Origin: Clostridia bacterium | GTDB lineage: Bacteria > Bacillota > Clostridia > Peptostreptococcales > Acidaminobacteraceae | DNA length: 37,387 nucleotides | Assembly: GCA_014859095.1 (NCBI GenBank) | Contig: JACUUV010000028.1 | Coordinates: 1-37,387 of the forward strand | Reading direction: 5' to 3' | Shown here: in pieces, positions 22,312 to 31,773 of the stretch | Layout of the letters: each line of letters opens with the position of its first letter | How positions within the stretch are numbered: position 1 is the first letter of the stretch | Position numbers and translations under genes: made by a program | Notes under the pieces: generated by a model | Told to the model about the DNA's origin: nothing | The model's input: the letters and a program-made list of their open reading frames with translations, nothing else | The model's database searches: none

Positions 22312-23943
22312 TTGAAAAACGAATCGAGTGTTTTTTTGGATGAGGTATTGGCGCTACAGTTGTTTCAATCATCGAAATTATTGACCAGAGAAGATCTGAA
22401 CGAACAACAGATCACATCTGTCAATGTCATGCTTGATCGTGAAATCATCAATTGGATTGAGCAGGACGGTCAAATAGTACTCACCACCGGACAAATGTTC
22501 GAGAAATTGACGCTTCAGGATCAAATTGAATTCTTCAAGGCGCTGGCATCCAAAAAAGTTTCAGCAGTATTCATAAAAGTCGCACCATATCTTGACGCCA
22601 TGATGCCTGAAGTTATAGAAGTATGCAACGAAAGAGGACTCGCGCTGCTTGACCTCAACTACGATGTCTCGTTCACTGAAATCTTCTCGGTGGTTTACAA
22701 TCTGATGTTCCGCAAACAAACCAATGTCCTGCAGCGCGTGGAAACATTACATAAAGATACGATGAATGTTGTTGTCGAAGGCGGCAATATTGAGGATGTC
22801 CTGAAAAGCATCCATAAAACCATATCTTCGCCTGTTTTCATCAGGGACTACTATTTTGAAGATACTTTCTTCATTAAAAATGAGTTTGAAAACGACTATG
22901 CGCTTTTGTATGAAAATATTGAAAGCATTCAATTGGATGGGAAAAACCCAAAACTCATCTGGGATAAAATCATATTCAAGGATAAAGAAATCGAGCGTCT
23001 CATCATTCCGATCTTCGTCAAAAACCAGGTGTACGGGCATATAGTCACATATGGAAAAGACCAGTCCATATCCAATTATGACAAACTCGGTCTCGAGGCC
23101 GCTTCCAACATCATCGCACTCGAGTTCCTAAAGAAAATCTCTGTCCAAGAAGTGGAGAACAAATATAAGATCGAGTTCTTTGACGACTTGATATCACTGG
23201 ATGATCAAAGACGCATGAAAGCGGTGGAACGTGCATCCAATTTCAGATTCTCTGAAAATGCGAACTATGTGATGCTCAACATCAGCATTTCCACCCGAAA
23301 TGGGGTCGATGAATCGGAAAAGGCGCTGAAAGCGGCCTATCTCGCCGAGCTCATCTGCAAAGACATGGGAAGATCCTATCTGATTCTCAACAAAAGCGAC
23401 AGCATTTTTATCCTGGTCATGCTGAAAGAAGGCGAAGGCGGACCGGTAGTCAAACGTTACTCCAAATACATTTACGATATTCTCAAGACTAAAATGAAAA
23501 GGCATCAGACCAAAATGGGCGTCGGGAGGATCTGCAAAGGACTCATCCTCGTGCACAGAAGTCTGCTTGATGCATCGAAAGCCCTTGAAGCCGCAGTGGG
23601 TTATCTGGACGAGGATGTTGTTTTCTTCGAGGAAATGGGTATCTACAAAGTGCTTTCCAACAGCGGCATCAAAAATGAGCTTGAGATATTTTTTGGTGAG
23701 ATCCTCGAGCCGCTTATGGTCTACGACGCCAGAAAAGACACCGAACTCATCAAAACGCTTCAGGTCTATTACAAATGCAACGGCAATCTCAAAAAAATGT
23801 CCGAGATGCTGTTTACTCACTACAACACAATCCTTTACCGTCTCGGAAGAATACAGGAAATCATCAAAAAAGACCTCGAAAAAGAAGAAGACCGCTATGC
23901 GATTCAGACCGCACTCAAAGTTCATAAAATTTTTAGAATGTAA
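22312..23943 (+). CDS. PucR-family transcriptional regulator
   Basis: A 543-residue regulator. The N-terminal 130 residues match the PucR purine-catabolism/ligand domain (REIINWIEQDGQIVLTTGQMF, seen around residues 42-62, and VFIKVAPYLDAMMPEV). A middle GAF-like or linker region follows. The C-terminus has the HTH_30 domain: LIKTLQVYYKCNGNLKKMSEML then FTHYNTILYRLGRIQEI. Start is a TTG at 22312, eight bases after AGGGGG; no ATG nearby has a binding site. PucR proteins activate purine, amino-acid or related catabolic genes. Its position 80 nt before hutU suggests it controls urocanate hydratase, with an inverted repeat in between as a possible site. The effector is unknown. Confidence 0.88.
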   Translation: MKNESSVFLDEVLALQLFQSSKLLTREDLNEQQITSVNVMLDREIINWIEQDGQIVLTTGQMFEKLTLQDQIEFFKALASKKVSAVFIKVAPYLDAMMPEVIEVCNERGLALLDLNYDVSFTEIFSVVYNLMFRKQTNVLQRVETLHKDTMNVVVEGGNIEDVLKSIHKTISSPVFIRDYYFEDTFFIKNEFENDYALLYENIESIQLDGKNPKLIWDKIIFKDKEIERLIIPIFVKNQVYGHIVTYGKDQSISNYDKLGLEAASNIIALEFLKKISVQEVENKYKIEFFDDLISLDDQRRMKAVERASNFRFSENANYVMLNISISTRNGVDESEKALKAAYLAELICKDMGRSYLILNKSDSIFILVMLKEGEGGPVVKRYSKYIYDILKTKMKRHQTKMGVGRICKGLILVHRSLLDASKALEAAVGYLDEDVVFFEEMGIYKVLSNSGIKNELEIFFGEILEPLMVYDARKDTELIKTLQVYYKCNGNLKKMSEMLFTHYNTILYRLGRIQEIIKKDLEKEEDRYAIQTALKVHKIFRM

Positions 23944-23971
23944 CGTCTATACTGTGGACAAAAAATAGACG
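23944..23971. promoter_or_regulatory. 7-bp inverted repeat upstream of hutU
   Basis: CGTCTAT (23944-23950) and ATAGACG (23965-23971) are separated by 14 bp and lie just before a TATAAT at 23981-23986. This may be an operator for the adjacent PucR-type regulator, or a weak hairpin ending that gene. Confidence 0.4.
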
Positions 23972-24023
23972 CACGAGCAATATAATTCTATTAAACGTTT
24001 TATGTAAGTGGAGGGATATTATA

Positions 24024-26057
24024 ATGATGAACAACAAAGCAATTGAAAAATCCATGAAAGTCAAACTCGAAGACTTGTTTGATGTGTTGCCGGATTACCC
24101 TGAATTTGAAAAAGGCATTCGTAGAGCCCCAAAACGCGAATTGACACTCAACCAGGACGAAATCGAACTCGCACTCAAGAACGCGCTGAGATATGTGCCT
24201 GAAAAATGGCATGAGACACTTGCCCCTGAGTTCCTTGATGAGCTCCTGACCAAAGGCAGAATCTACGGTTACCGCTTCAGACCGGTAGGCAACATCACAG
24301 GAAAATCTGTTGAAGATTATAAAGGGAAAACGGTTGAAGGAAGGTCGATCCAAGTGATGATCGACAACAACCTCGACTTTGCAATCGCACTGTACCCTTA
24401 TGAACTCATCACATATGGTGAGACCGGAGCGGTGTGCCAAAACTGGATGCAGTATCATTTGATCAAGCGATACCTGGAAGTCATGAACGACACACAAACG
24501 CTTGTGGTGCAATCCGGACATCCCCTAGGGTTGTTTGCATCCCAGAACTCGGCTCCGAGAGTCATCATCACCAACGGGCTCATGATCGGCATGTTTGATG
24601 ACTCCGACAACTTCAACCGCGCAGCGGCACTTGGCGTGGCATCCTATGGACAAATGACAGCCGGCGGTTGGATGTACATCGGACCGCAGGGCATTGTTCA
24701 CGGGACCTACTCCACACTGCTCAATGCCGGTAGAGACAAGCTCGGCATACCGGAAAGAGAAGATCTAAAAGGAAAACTCTTCGTTACTTCCGGACTTGGC
24801 GGCATGAGCGGCGCACAAGGAAAAGCCTGCGAAATCGCAGGTGGCGTCGGTATCATCGCAGAAGTGGATGCTTCAAGAATCGAGACACGCCACTCGCAAG
24901 GATGGGTGTCGGAAGTTCTTGAAACACCAGAAGATACTTTCAATAAAGCAAGAGAATATCAGGCTGAAGGTCGTGCGATAGCCATCGCATATCACGGCAA
25001 CATCGTGGATCTTCTTGAATATGCGGTGGAAAATGATGTCCATATCGATCTTCTGTCCGATCAGACTTCATGCCACAATGCCTACGATGGCGGTTACTGC
25101 CCTGCGGGAATCACATTCGAGGAGCGTACTGAACTGCTATCGAACAATAAAAAGAAGTTTGTTGAACTCGTGGACCAAACCCTCGTCAGACATTTTGAGG
25201 CAATCAAGATCCTCGTGTCAAAAGGCGTTTACTTCTTCGATTACGGCAACAGTTTCATGAAGGCGATCTTTGATGCCGGAGTGAGTGAAATTTGTGCAAA
25301 CGGAAAAAACGAACTCGATGGTTTCATTTGGCCATCTTACGTGGAAGATATCATGGGACCTGTGCTTTTCGACTATGGGTATGGGCCGTTCAGATGGGTA
25401 TGCCTCACGGGAAAAGAATCGGATCTCGACAAGACGGACATGGCGGCCATGGCGTGCATCGATCCCGAGAGACGTTTCCAGGACAGAGACAACTGGGTTT
25501 GGATCAGAGATGCGAAGAAGAACAAATTGGTTGTCGGAACACAGGCGCGAATCCTCTATCAGGACGCACTTGGTCGACTCAAAATAGCGCTCAAATTTAA
25601 TGAAATGGTTAGAAACGGGGAAGTCGGTCCGATCATGCTCGGTAGAGACCATCATGATACCGGTGGAACGGATTCTCCATTCAGGGAAACATCCAACATC
25701 AAAGACGGATCCAACATCATGGCTGAAATGGCCACTCATATATTCGCAGGCAACGCCGCAAGAGGCATGAGCATGATCGCTCTGCACAATGGTGGCGGTG
25801 TCGGAATCGGAAAATCCATCAATGGAGGCTTCGGTATGGTGCTCGATGGTAGTGAGAGAGTGGATGAAATCCTCAAAAATTCAATGCCTTGGGATGTCAT
25901 GGGAGGCGTCGCGAGACGAGCTTGGGCGCGCAACGACCACGCCATAGAAACGACAATGGCGTACAATGACCTCAGACCAAACGACTCCATTACACTTCCG
26001 TATTTGGCTGACGAAAATATGGTCAAAGCACTCGTAGCCAAAATAATTGGGAAATAA
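24024..26057 (+). CDS. hutU: Urocanate hydratase
   Basis: A 677-residue NAD+-dependent enzyme converting urocanate to 4-imidazolone-5-propionate, step two of histidine degradation. SYGQMTAGGWMYIGPQGIVH (about residues 208-227) and the TSGLGGMSGAQGKAC segment (about 254) bind the tightly held NAD+. DQTSCHNAYDGGYCPAG (about 350) corresponds to the urocanase active-site loop. It is longer than the roughly 550-residue proteobacterial enzyme, with extra sequence at the N-terminus and inside, as in clostridial long forms. GGAGGG supports ATG 24024; ATG 24027 is an equal alternative. No hutH, hutI or hutG is adjacent. Confidence 0.93.
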   Translation: MMNNKAIEKSMKVKLEDLFDVLPDYPEFEKGIRRAPKRELTLNQDEIELALKNALRYVPEKWHETLAPEFLDELLTKGRIYGYRFRPVGNITGKSVEDYKGKTVEGRSIQVMIDNNLDFAIALYPYELITYGETGAVCQNWMQYHLIKRYLEVMNDTQTLVVQSGHPLGLFASQNSAPRVIITNGLMIGMFDDSDNFNRAAALGVASYGQMTAGGWMYIGPQGIVHGTYSTLLNAGRDKLGIPEREDLKGKLFVTSGLGGMSGAQGKACEIAGGVGIIAEVDASRIETRHSQGWVSEVLETPEDTFNKAREYQAEGRAIAIAYHGNIVDLLEYAVENDVHIDLLSDQTSCHNAYDGGYCPAGITFEERTELLSNNKKKFVELVDQTLVRHFEAIKILVSKGVYFFDYGNSFMKAIFDAGVSEICANGKNELDGFIWPSYVEDIMGPVLFDYGYGPFRWVCLTGKESDLDKTDMAAMACIDPERRFQDRDNWVWIRDAKKNKLVVGTQARILYQDALGRLKIALKFNEMVRNGEVGPIMLGRDHHDTGGTDSPFRETSNIKDGSNIMAEMATHIFAGNAARGMSMIALHNGGGVGIGKSINGGFGMVLDGSERVDEILKNSMPWDVMGGVARRAWARNDHAIETTMAYNDLRPNDSITLPYLADENMVKALVAKIIGK

Positions 26058-26063
26058 TTAACA

Positions 26064-26095
26064 AAGCTGCTGATGATTCGTCAGCAGCTTTTAAT
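26064..26095 (+). terminator. Rho-independent terminator of hutU
   Basis: AAGCTGCTGA and TCAGCAGCTT form a perfect 10-bp stem around TGATTCG, followed by TTAATAAAATTT. Confidence 0.85.
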
Positions 26096-26118
26096 AAAAT
26101 TTGAAGAAGGTATCGCTT

Positions 26119-28953
26119 ATGACGCGGATTGAAATAAAATTTTCCGGAAAACCTCAAATCAATATAGATGGAGATATTGCCACAGTTTCACTTAAAAGAA
26201 GCGAAGCGATGCTTTATTACATAGTCTATCAGAAAAGAGTGACCAGGGAAGAACTCGTCCGTCTGATCTGGAGCGATTTCGACCCTCAAACGGCCAAGAA
26301 GAGTTTGAGAAACAGTCTGTATAGAATCAAGAAAGATCTCGGTATCGAACTTTTTGTCAGTCTGGGGAAAAGTGTCCTCATCACAAATCCGGGAATTGAG
26401 TTCGTACTGGATGTCGAGTGTGAAGAACTCGATTTTTTGAAGCGCTATCAAGGGCATTTTTTAAGGGACTTTGTCGTCAAAGACGCAGAGTACTTTGAAA
26501 ATTGGCGTATTGAAGTGGAACAGAGTCTGAATCACAGGCATCGCATTGTCGGTGAGAAGACCGTTCGGAATTTGATTGAGACAGGTGACCTTGAAAATGC
26601 ACTTCAAATTGCTTTGATTATGAAAAAAATAGATGCGTTTGACGAAACTGTTGTGAGACATCTCATGGAAATTTATCATTTGAAGCAAAATTACAAACAA
26701 ATCGTTGAGACTTACTGCAGTTTGAAGGCATTACTCGAAGACGAGATGGGAATAGCGCCGGATCGATTGACCCGAGAACTGTATTATAAATTGATCCAGA
26801 TCCGTACAGAGGAAGAACAGGATGTCGACGGACTGTACGGCAGAGTGGGGGAATTTGCTTCTATAACAAAAGCGCTTAACGCATTTGGTAGGGATCTTAA
26901 GAATCTATCGATCATCATCGAAGGGGAAGCGGGAATAGGAAAGACGAAACTTTTGAATGAGGCGCTCTTAAAATTGGATTCACAGCTCGTAGTCTACAAG
27001 ACCAATTGTTATATGGCAGAGGAACTTTTTGCCTATAAATCTTGGAATGATATCATATGTCGGTTGGTGGAACGTTACAGGCACTACAAACTGGATTTGC
27101 CATCAGGAGTCCTGGAACTCATGTCCAAGGTTTTCCCTGGAGTGATGCCGTTTGGAATTTCGCCCCATATAGAAAATTTGGAAATGATCAGGTCCGATTA
27201 TCTCGAAAAAGTGGTATGTAAAGTGATTGGGGACCTTTCGATGAGAGAACCCCTTATCCTGGTGTTCGACGATTTGCAGTGGATGGACGAGTCGAGCCTG
27301 AATCTTTTGCTCGCGGTCCTGCTTCATGTGGACCATGTCGTGGTGATGGGAACGCGCAGAAAAAATCCTTCGGATGTGCTCGAGCGCTTTGTGAATCAGC
27401 TCGAGAAATACAGTCTCTTGTTGTCGGTCTCACTGGATCGTTTTTCGAAAGAAGAAACCTATGAATTTGTCGACTATATTTCCAAAGGATCCATCTCGGC
27501 CGCACAGAAAGACAAAATATTCGAGTCCTCCGAAGGCAATGCGTTTTTTATACAGGAGTACACCGGGCTTTTCCATCGAAACGATTCCAGTGCGCTCATG
27601 CGTCTGAAAAATCTGCTGGATGCCCGCCTTGATGAACTGTCCGCAGACGGGCTCAAGGTGCTCGGCATCATCGCAATGTTTTTCGATGCCATCGATTTTC
27701 AAATGCTGTTGGATCTTTATTCCAAATCTTCGGCACAATTGCTTGAAACCATTGATGAGCTCAGATCCAAGGATTTCATAGTGGAAGAGGAAACCGAATC
27801 GGGGCTGAAGATCAGCTTCACACATAACAAACTGAGGGAACACGTCTACGAAAAGACCGCTCTGGTCACTCGGCGAATTTTGCACAACAGAATCGCTGAA
27901 CTGCTGGAACGTCAAATTAGAAACGACTCGAGAGACGTTTTAATTTATCAAAAATTGATTTACCATTATGAATGTGCCAAAAATTATAAGAAACAGCTGC
28001 GATATACCATCTCATATCTGAAGACTTATTTTGATTTCAGCCACGAACTGTATCCTGAACTCGTATCGGCGGGAGAAATCAGTCTGGAAAAGACCCCTGA
28101 ACACTATTTCGAGTTGCTCGAAGAGCTTTTCAGACATGCGGAATATGATGACGTGACGGACCTCAGGATGAAATTCCTTCATATGAAATCGAGATATTTG
28201 ATTCGGCAAGGCAACTATGACCCGGGACTTGTCGCCCTCGAGGAATTGATCGGTCTTTGCAGACAAACAGGAGATGAAGAACTGCTTTTCAAAGCTTACG
28301 TGCAAAAAATGTATTATGCGATTCAAACCGAACACGTTTCCGACATGGCTGCATTACTTGAGCAAATGTGTAATCTCAAAAAAAGTGATAAGCATGAAGC
28401 CATGATGGAGCGTTTCAAAGGCATAGAGAAATTGATGGCCGGCGAATATGAAAAAGCCAGAATCTATTTTTTCAGTTCCATTGAAAAGTTTAAACTCATG
28501 GACAAGGAACGGCGATACGTTCTTAATATAGCTGCGGCATACAATTACATATCCGAGACCTATAGGAAGGAATATTCTTTTGAACTGGCGCTCGGATTTG
28601 TGAAAGAGGCCATCGGCCTATGCAACCGACACAACATTTTACGGGGCAGTTCGGTGTTCAATACCAACGCGGGCATCATCGCGTATGGACTAGGAATGTT
28701 GGAGGATGCGAAAAATTACTTCAAGGAAGCCCTGAAATATTACGATGCACTCGATTCCCTTTGGAGAAGGAGTGAGGCAGAGGGGTATTTGGGCATCATC
28801 GAAATAGAAACGGGCAATGATGCGGAGGGTTGGAAACTTATTCATATGGCGAAAGCCCATGCCAATCAGATGCATACTCCCGAAACTATAGAACTTTTAG
28901 AAAAACTTGAAAACCGCGCTTTAAATGGTTATTATGGTAATAACTTAGAATAA
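26119..28953 (+). CDS. BTAD-AAA-TPR transcriptional regulator (SARP/LuxR-large-like)
   Basis: A 944-residue regulator. Residues 1-100 look like a winged helix of the OmpR/SARP type (RVTREELVRLIWSDFDPQTAKKSLRNSLYRIKK, seen as TREELVRLIW and KSLRNSLYRIKKDLG). Residues 110-240 fit the bacterial transcriptional activation domain, ending LEDEMGIAPDRLTRELYYKL. An ATPase module follows with IIEGEAGIGKTKLLNEAL (about 266) and LILVFDDLQWMDESSLNLL (about 378). The last 300 residues are TPR-like helices. ATG 26119 is chosen over TTG 26101, which lies on the AGAAGG binding site. The gene sits between hutU and fhs and is 29 nt from fhs, so it probably controls part of this pathway; the signal it senses is unknown. 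Confidence 0.85.
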   Translation: MTRIEIKFSGKPQINIDGDIATVSLKRSEAMLYYIVYQKRVTREELVRLIWSDFDPQTAKKSLRNSLYRIKKDLGIELFVSLGKSVLITNPGIEFVLDVECEELDFLKRYQGHFLRDFVVKDAEYFENWRIEVEQSLNHRHRIVGEKTVRNLIETGDLENALQIALIMKKIDAFDETVVRHLMEIYHLKQNYKQIVETYCSLKALLEDEMGIAPDRLTRELYYKLIQIRTEEEQDVDGLYGRVGEFASITKALNAFGRDLKNLSIIIEGEAGIGKTKLLNEALLKLDSQLVVYKTNCYMAEELFAYKSWNDIICRLVERYRHYKLDLPSGVLELMSKVFPGVMPFGISPHIENLEMIRSDYLEKVVCKVIGDLSMREPLILVFDDLQWMDESSLNLLLAVLLHVDHVVVMGTRRKNPSDVLERFVNQLEKYSLLLSVSLDRFSKEETYEFVDYISKGSISAAQKDKIFESSEGNAFFIQEYTGLFHRNDSSALMRLKNLLDARLDELSADGLKVLGIIAMFFDAIDFQMLLDLYSKSSAQLLETIDELRSKDFIVEEETESGLKISFTHNKLREHVYEKTALVTRRILHNRIAELLERQIRNDSRDVLIYQKLIYHYECAKNYKKQLRYTISYLKTYFDFSHELYPELVSAGEISLEKTPEHYFELLEELFRHAEYDDVTDLRMKFLHMKSRYLIRQGNYDPGLVALEELIGLCRQTGDEELLFKAYVQKMYYAIQTEHVSDMAALLEQMCNLKKSDKHEAMMERFKGIEKLMAGEYEKARIYFFSSIEKFKLMDKERRYVLNIAAAYNYISETYRKEYSFELALGFVKEAIGLCNRHNILRGSSVFNTNAGIIAYGLGMLEDAKNYFKEALKYYDALDSLWRRSEAEGYLGIIEIETGNDAEGWKLIHMAKAHANQMHTPETIELLEKLENRALNGYYGNNLE
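28907..28935 (+). promoter_or_regulatory. Possible internal promoter for fhs
   Basis: TTGAAA at 28907-28912, 17-nt spacer, TATTAT at 28930-28935, inside the 3' end of the upstream regulator gene. It would let the abundant ligase be made independently of the regulator. Confidence 0.45.
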
Positions 28954-28982
28954 AGTGATGACAAATGAAAGGAGCTTATAAA

Positions 28983-30653
28983 ATGAAGACAGATGTTCAA
29001 ATTGCTCAAGAGTCAACCATGCAACATATCAAAGACATAGCTGGAAAAGTGGGGATTCCTGAAGAGTCACTAGAGCTTTACGGCAATTACAAAGCAAAAG
29101 TGAGCCTCGACATCCTCAAAGACAGGAAAGATATGCCAAATGGTAAATTGATTTTGGTGACTGCCATCAATCCAACTGCTGCCGGTGAAGGTAAAACTAC
29201 TGTCAACGTCGGTCTCAGTATGGGTCTCAATAAAATCGGAAAACGCGCATTCACAGCACTTAGAGAGCCGTCACTTGGACCATGCTTCGGTGTCAAAGGT
29301 GGCGCTGCAGGCGGAGGTCACGCACAAGTTGTACCGATGGAAGACATCAACTTACATTTTACAGGAGACATCCACGCGGTGACTACTGCCAACAATCTTT
29401 TGTCCGCACTCATGGACAACCATATCCATCAAGGCAATGTGCTCGGCATTGATCCGAACCGCATCGCTTGGAGAAGAGTGATTGACATGAATGACCGTGC
29501 CCTTAGAAATATCGTAGTTGGTCTTGGTGCCAAAGGCGATGGCGTGGTCAGAGAAGATGGTTTCGACATCGCGGTAGCATCTGAAGTAATGGCAATTCTG
29601 TGCCTCGCAAACGATCTTGAAGACCTCAAAGAGAGACTTTCAAGAATGATTGTAGGTTACACATATGACAACAAACCGGTTACTGCAAAAGATCTTGAGG
29701 CAGTTGGAGCTATGGCGCTTCTTCTTAAAGATGCCATCATGCCTAACCTCGTTCAAACACTTGAGAACACACCTGCATTTATTCACGGTGGTCCTTTTGC
29801 GAACATCGCACATGGTTGTAACTCCGTAGTCGCAACAAAGACAGCGCTTAAGCTTGGTGAATATGTCGTTACTGAAGCAGGTTTCGGAGCAGATCTCGGT
29901 GCGGAGAAATTTTTTGACATCAAATGCCGTTATGCGGGCCTTGAGCCAAGTGCGGCAGTAATCGTAGCTACTATAAAGGCGCTCAAGAAACACGGTGGAG
30001 TCGATAAAAACGAACTTGGAACCGAGAATCTTGAAGCGCTTAAAGCTGGATTTGAGAACCTCCAAAGGCATGTTGAGAACGTCAAGAAATTTGGTGTGCC
30101 ACCAGTGGTCGCCATCAATGAATTCCCTACAGATACAGCAGCTGAACTCGAATTGCTCGACAAAATGTGTTCTGAAATCGGTGTGCCGGTTGTGCTCACA
30201 CAGGTTTGGGCAAAAGGTGGAGACGGCGCAGTGGAACTCGCAAAAAAAGTAGTTGAAATCGCTGAAAGCGGCGTAGCGAAATTCAAACCACTTTACGAAC
30301 TCAATCAACCGATCGCTGCGAAAATCGAGACCATTGCAAAAGAGATTTATCGTGCCGATTCTGTGGAATTCTCGAGCAAAGCTATAAGAAACATGAAAAA
30401 ATTCGAGGCTGACGGACTTGGTGATTTGGCGATTTGTATGGCTAAAACACAATACTCGTTCTCTGACGATCCGAATTTGATGGGAGCACCGACAGGTTTC
30501 AAAATTGTCATCAATGACGTTAAAGTATCAGCTGGTGCGGGATTTCTTATCCCGATGGCAGGCGACATCATGAGAATGCCTGGACTGCCAAAAGTACCTG
30601 CGGCGAATAAAATAGATATCCTGGAAAGCGGAGAGATCATAGGTCTGTTCTAG
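28983..30653 (+). CDS. fhs: Formate-tetrahydrofolate ligase
   Basis: A 556-residue enzyme that joins formate to THF using ATP, or makes ATP and formate from 10-formyl-THF. [20 protein letters not shown] (about residues 55-74) is the phosphate-binding loop. The [21 protein letters not shown] region (about 98) and [16 protein letters not shown] (about 370) are the nucleotide and THF segments. Length is standard. ATG 28983 is chosen because AAAGGAGC lies eight bases upstream; ATG 28965 precedes that site. In a histidine/glutamate fermenter the likely direction is formyl-THF to formate with ATP gain; this is inference from context. Confidence 0.97.
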   Translation: MKTDVQIAQESTMQHIKDIAGKVGIPEESLELYGNYKAKVSLDILKDRKDMPNGKLILVTAINPTAAGEGKTTVNVGLSMGLNKIGKRAFTALREPSLGPCFGVKGGAAGGGHAQVVPMEDINLHFTGDIHAVTTANNLLSALMDNHIHQGNVLGIDPNRIAWRRVIDMNDRALRNIVVGLGAKGDGVVREDGFDIAVASEVMAILCLANDLEDLKERLSRMIVGYTYDNKPVTAKDLEAVGAMALLLKDAIMPNLVQTLENTPAFIHGGPFANIAHGCNSVVATKTALKLGEYVVTEAGFGADLGAEKFFDIKCRYAGLEPSAAVIVATIKALKKHGGVDKNELGTENLEALKAGFENLQRHVENVKKFGVPPVVAINEFPTDTAAELELLDKMCSEIGVPVVLTQVWAKGGDGAVELAKKVVEIAESGVAKFKPLYELNQPIAAKIETIAKEIYRADSVEFSSKAIRNMKKFEADGLGDLAICMAKTQYSFSDDPNLMGAPTGFKIVINDVKVSAGAGFLIPMAGDIMRMPGLPKVPAANKIDILESGEIIGLF

Positions 30654-30678
30654 GATGAGATAAAAGGGGAAAACGAAT

Positions 30679-31365
30679 ATGCTTGGGACGATTGTTAATG
30701 CCGTTGCCATATTGATTGGCGGCCTTGTTGGTGTGGTTCTGAAGGGTGGTCTGCCCGAGAAAATGAGCCAGACGATCATTCAAGGTGTAGGACTTTGTGT
30801 GGCGCTTCTCGGACTCGCAAGTGCGATGGAGGGGATGTCGTATATAATAGAGATTATAATTTTCATTGTTATAGGAACAATCATCGGAGAAGCAATCGAC
30901 ATTGAGATGAAACTGGAAAAGTTCGGGGACAAACTTGAGGCGCGATTCGCCAAGGAAGGTTCGTCTTTCAGCAAAGGTTTCGTTACCGCAAGTCTCCTCT
31001 TCTGCGTTGGCGCCATGGCCATTATGGGCGCACTCGAAGGCGGGCTCAAGAACAACCATGAGATCCTGTTTGCAAAATCGGTCATAGATGCCATCATTTC
31101 AGTGGTTCTGGCATCGACACTCGGAATCGGAGTCGTTTTTTCAGCCTTCACCGTATTCGTGTATCAAGGCAGTATCGCTCTTATGGCTGGGGGACTTTCC
31201 AGTGTGCTTACAGAGACGGTGGTCCTTCAAATGTCCGCCACTGGTGGACTCTTGATCCTTGGACTGGGCATATCCATGATCCTTTCCCATAAGATCAAGG
31301 TTGGCAATATGCTTCCCAGTGTATTGTTGCCGATTGTTTATCATCTGATCCAATCAGTGTTTTAA
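30679..31365 (+). CDS. DUF554 family membrane protein
   Basis: A 228-residue hydrophobic protein with about seven membrane segments, opening MLGTIVNAVAILIGGLVGVVL, with the characteristic KGFVTASLLFCVGAMAIMGALEGGL (seen near residues 98-122) and a C-terminal GNMLPSVLLPIVY. DUF554 (YdfK/YqgA-like) proteins are conserved in Bacillota; transport function is suspected but not established. AAAAGGGG precedes the ATG. It begins 25 nt after fhs and may share its transcript. It ends just before a long palindromic element and terminator. Confidence 0.88.
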   Translation: MLGTIVNAVAILIGGLVGVVLKGGLPEKMSQTIIQGVGLCVALLGLASAMEGMSYIIEIIIFIVIGTIIGEAIDIEMKLEKFGDKLEARFAKEGSSFSKGFVTASLLFCVGAMAIMGALEGGLKNNHEILFAKSVIDAIISVVLASTLGIGVVFSAFTVFVYQGSIALMAGGLSSVLTETVVLQMSATGGLLILGLGISMILSHKIKVGNMLPSVLLPIVYHLIQSVF

Positions 31366-31366
31366 A

Positions 31367-31535
31367 GAGGGGGCCTTCGGCCCTACAGACTGTAGACAAA
31401 CGTCCAAATCCATCGTTACTGGATGAAATCCAGTTCAGTTACGACGCTATAGGTCGCGCCTTCACTGGATTTCATCCGCGCCTTGACTTTGAACGTTTAC
31501 TACAGCCTACAGTTTGATGACTATGTCATCATCCT
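31367..31535. repeat. Large composite palindromic element
   Basis: Nested inverted repeats: outer CTGTAG and AAACGT blocks (31390-31402) pair with ACGTTT and CTACAG (31493-31505); GGATGAAATCCAGT (31421-31434) is the exact reverse complement of 31464-31477; inner CGAC pairs with GTCG across CTATAG. Smaller perfect hairpins are ACTGGAT-GAA-ATCCAGT (31418-31434) and TGATGAC-TAT-GTCATCA (31515-31531). GGGCC-TTC-GGCCC hairpins flank both ends (31371-31383 and 31537-31553). It fills the first half of the 31366-31773 gap. It could be a mobile palindromic unit or a structured RNA. Confidence 0.75.
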
Positions 31536-31536
31536 G

Positions 31537-31559
31537 GGGGGCCTTCGGCCCCCTTTTTT
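31537..31559 (+). terminator. Rho-independent terminator
   Basis: GGGGGCC-TTC-GGCCCCC followed by six T. It probably ends the fhs-DUF554 transcript after the palindromic element. Confidence 0.9.
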
Positions 31560-31707
31560 ATTTGCCACAAAACGCATTATTCTAAGCTGTTGTAGAATAT
31601 ACACAAAAAAATAATGGTCTCAACACGAACTTATACACATTGATTGTGAATTCATACAAACAATAGCCCCAAAAGACGAAAATTAACAAAAATAAACAAA
31701 ATAATAT

Positions 31708-31736
31708 TTGTCTTTTTTCGAATGTTTTGTTAGAAT
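31708..31736 (+). promoter_or_regulatory. Putative promoter of the purine permease
   Basis: TTGTCT at 31708-31713, 17-nt spacer, TAGAAT at 31731-31736. No purine riboswitch aptamer was recognised in the leader or upstream. The remaining gap (31560-31707) is AT-rich and holds one DnaA-box-like TTATACACA at 31631-31639. Confidence 0.6.
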
Positions 31737-31773
31737 TTAAAAGAAGAGAAATTAATAATGGAGGTTTTGTTTT

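Noticed and set aside
31560-31773. Purine riboswitch ahead of the purine permease
   Set aside because: No three-way junction core or conserved aptamer words were found in the leader.
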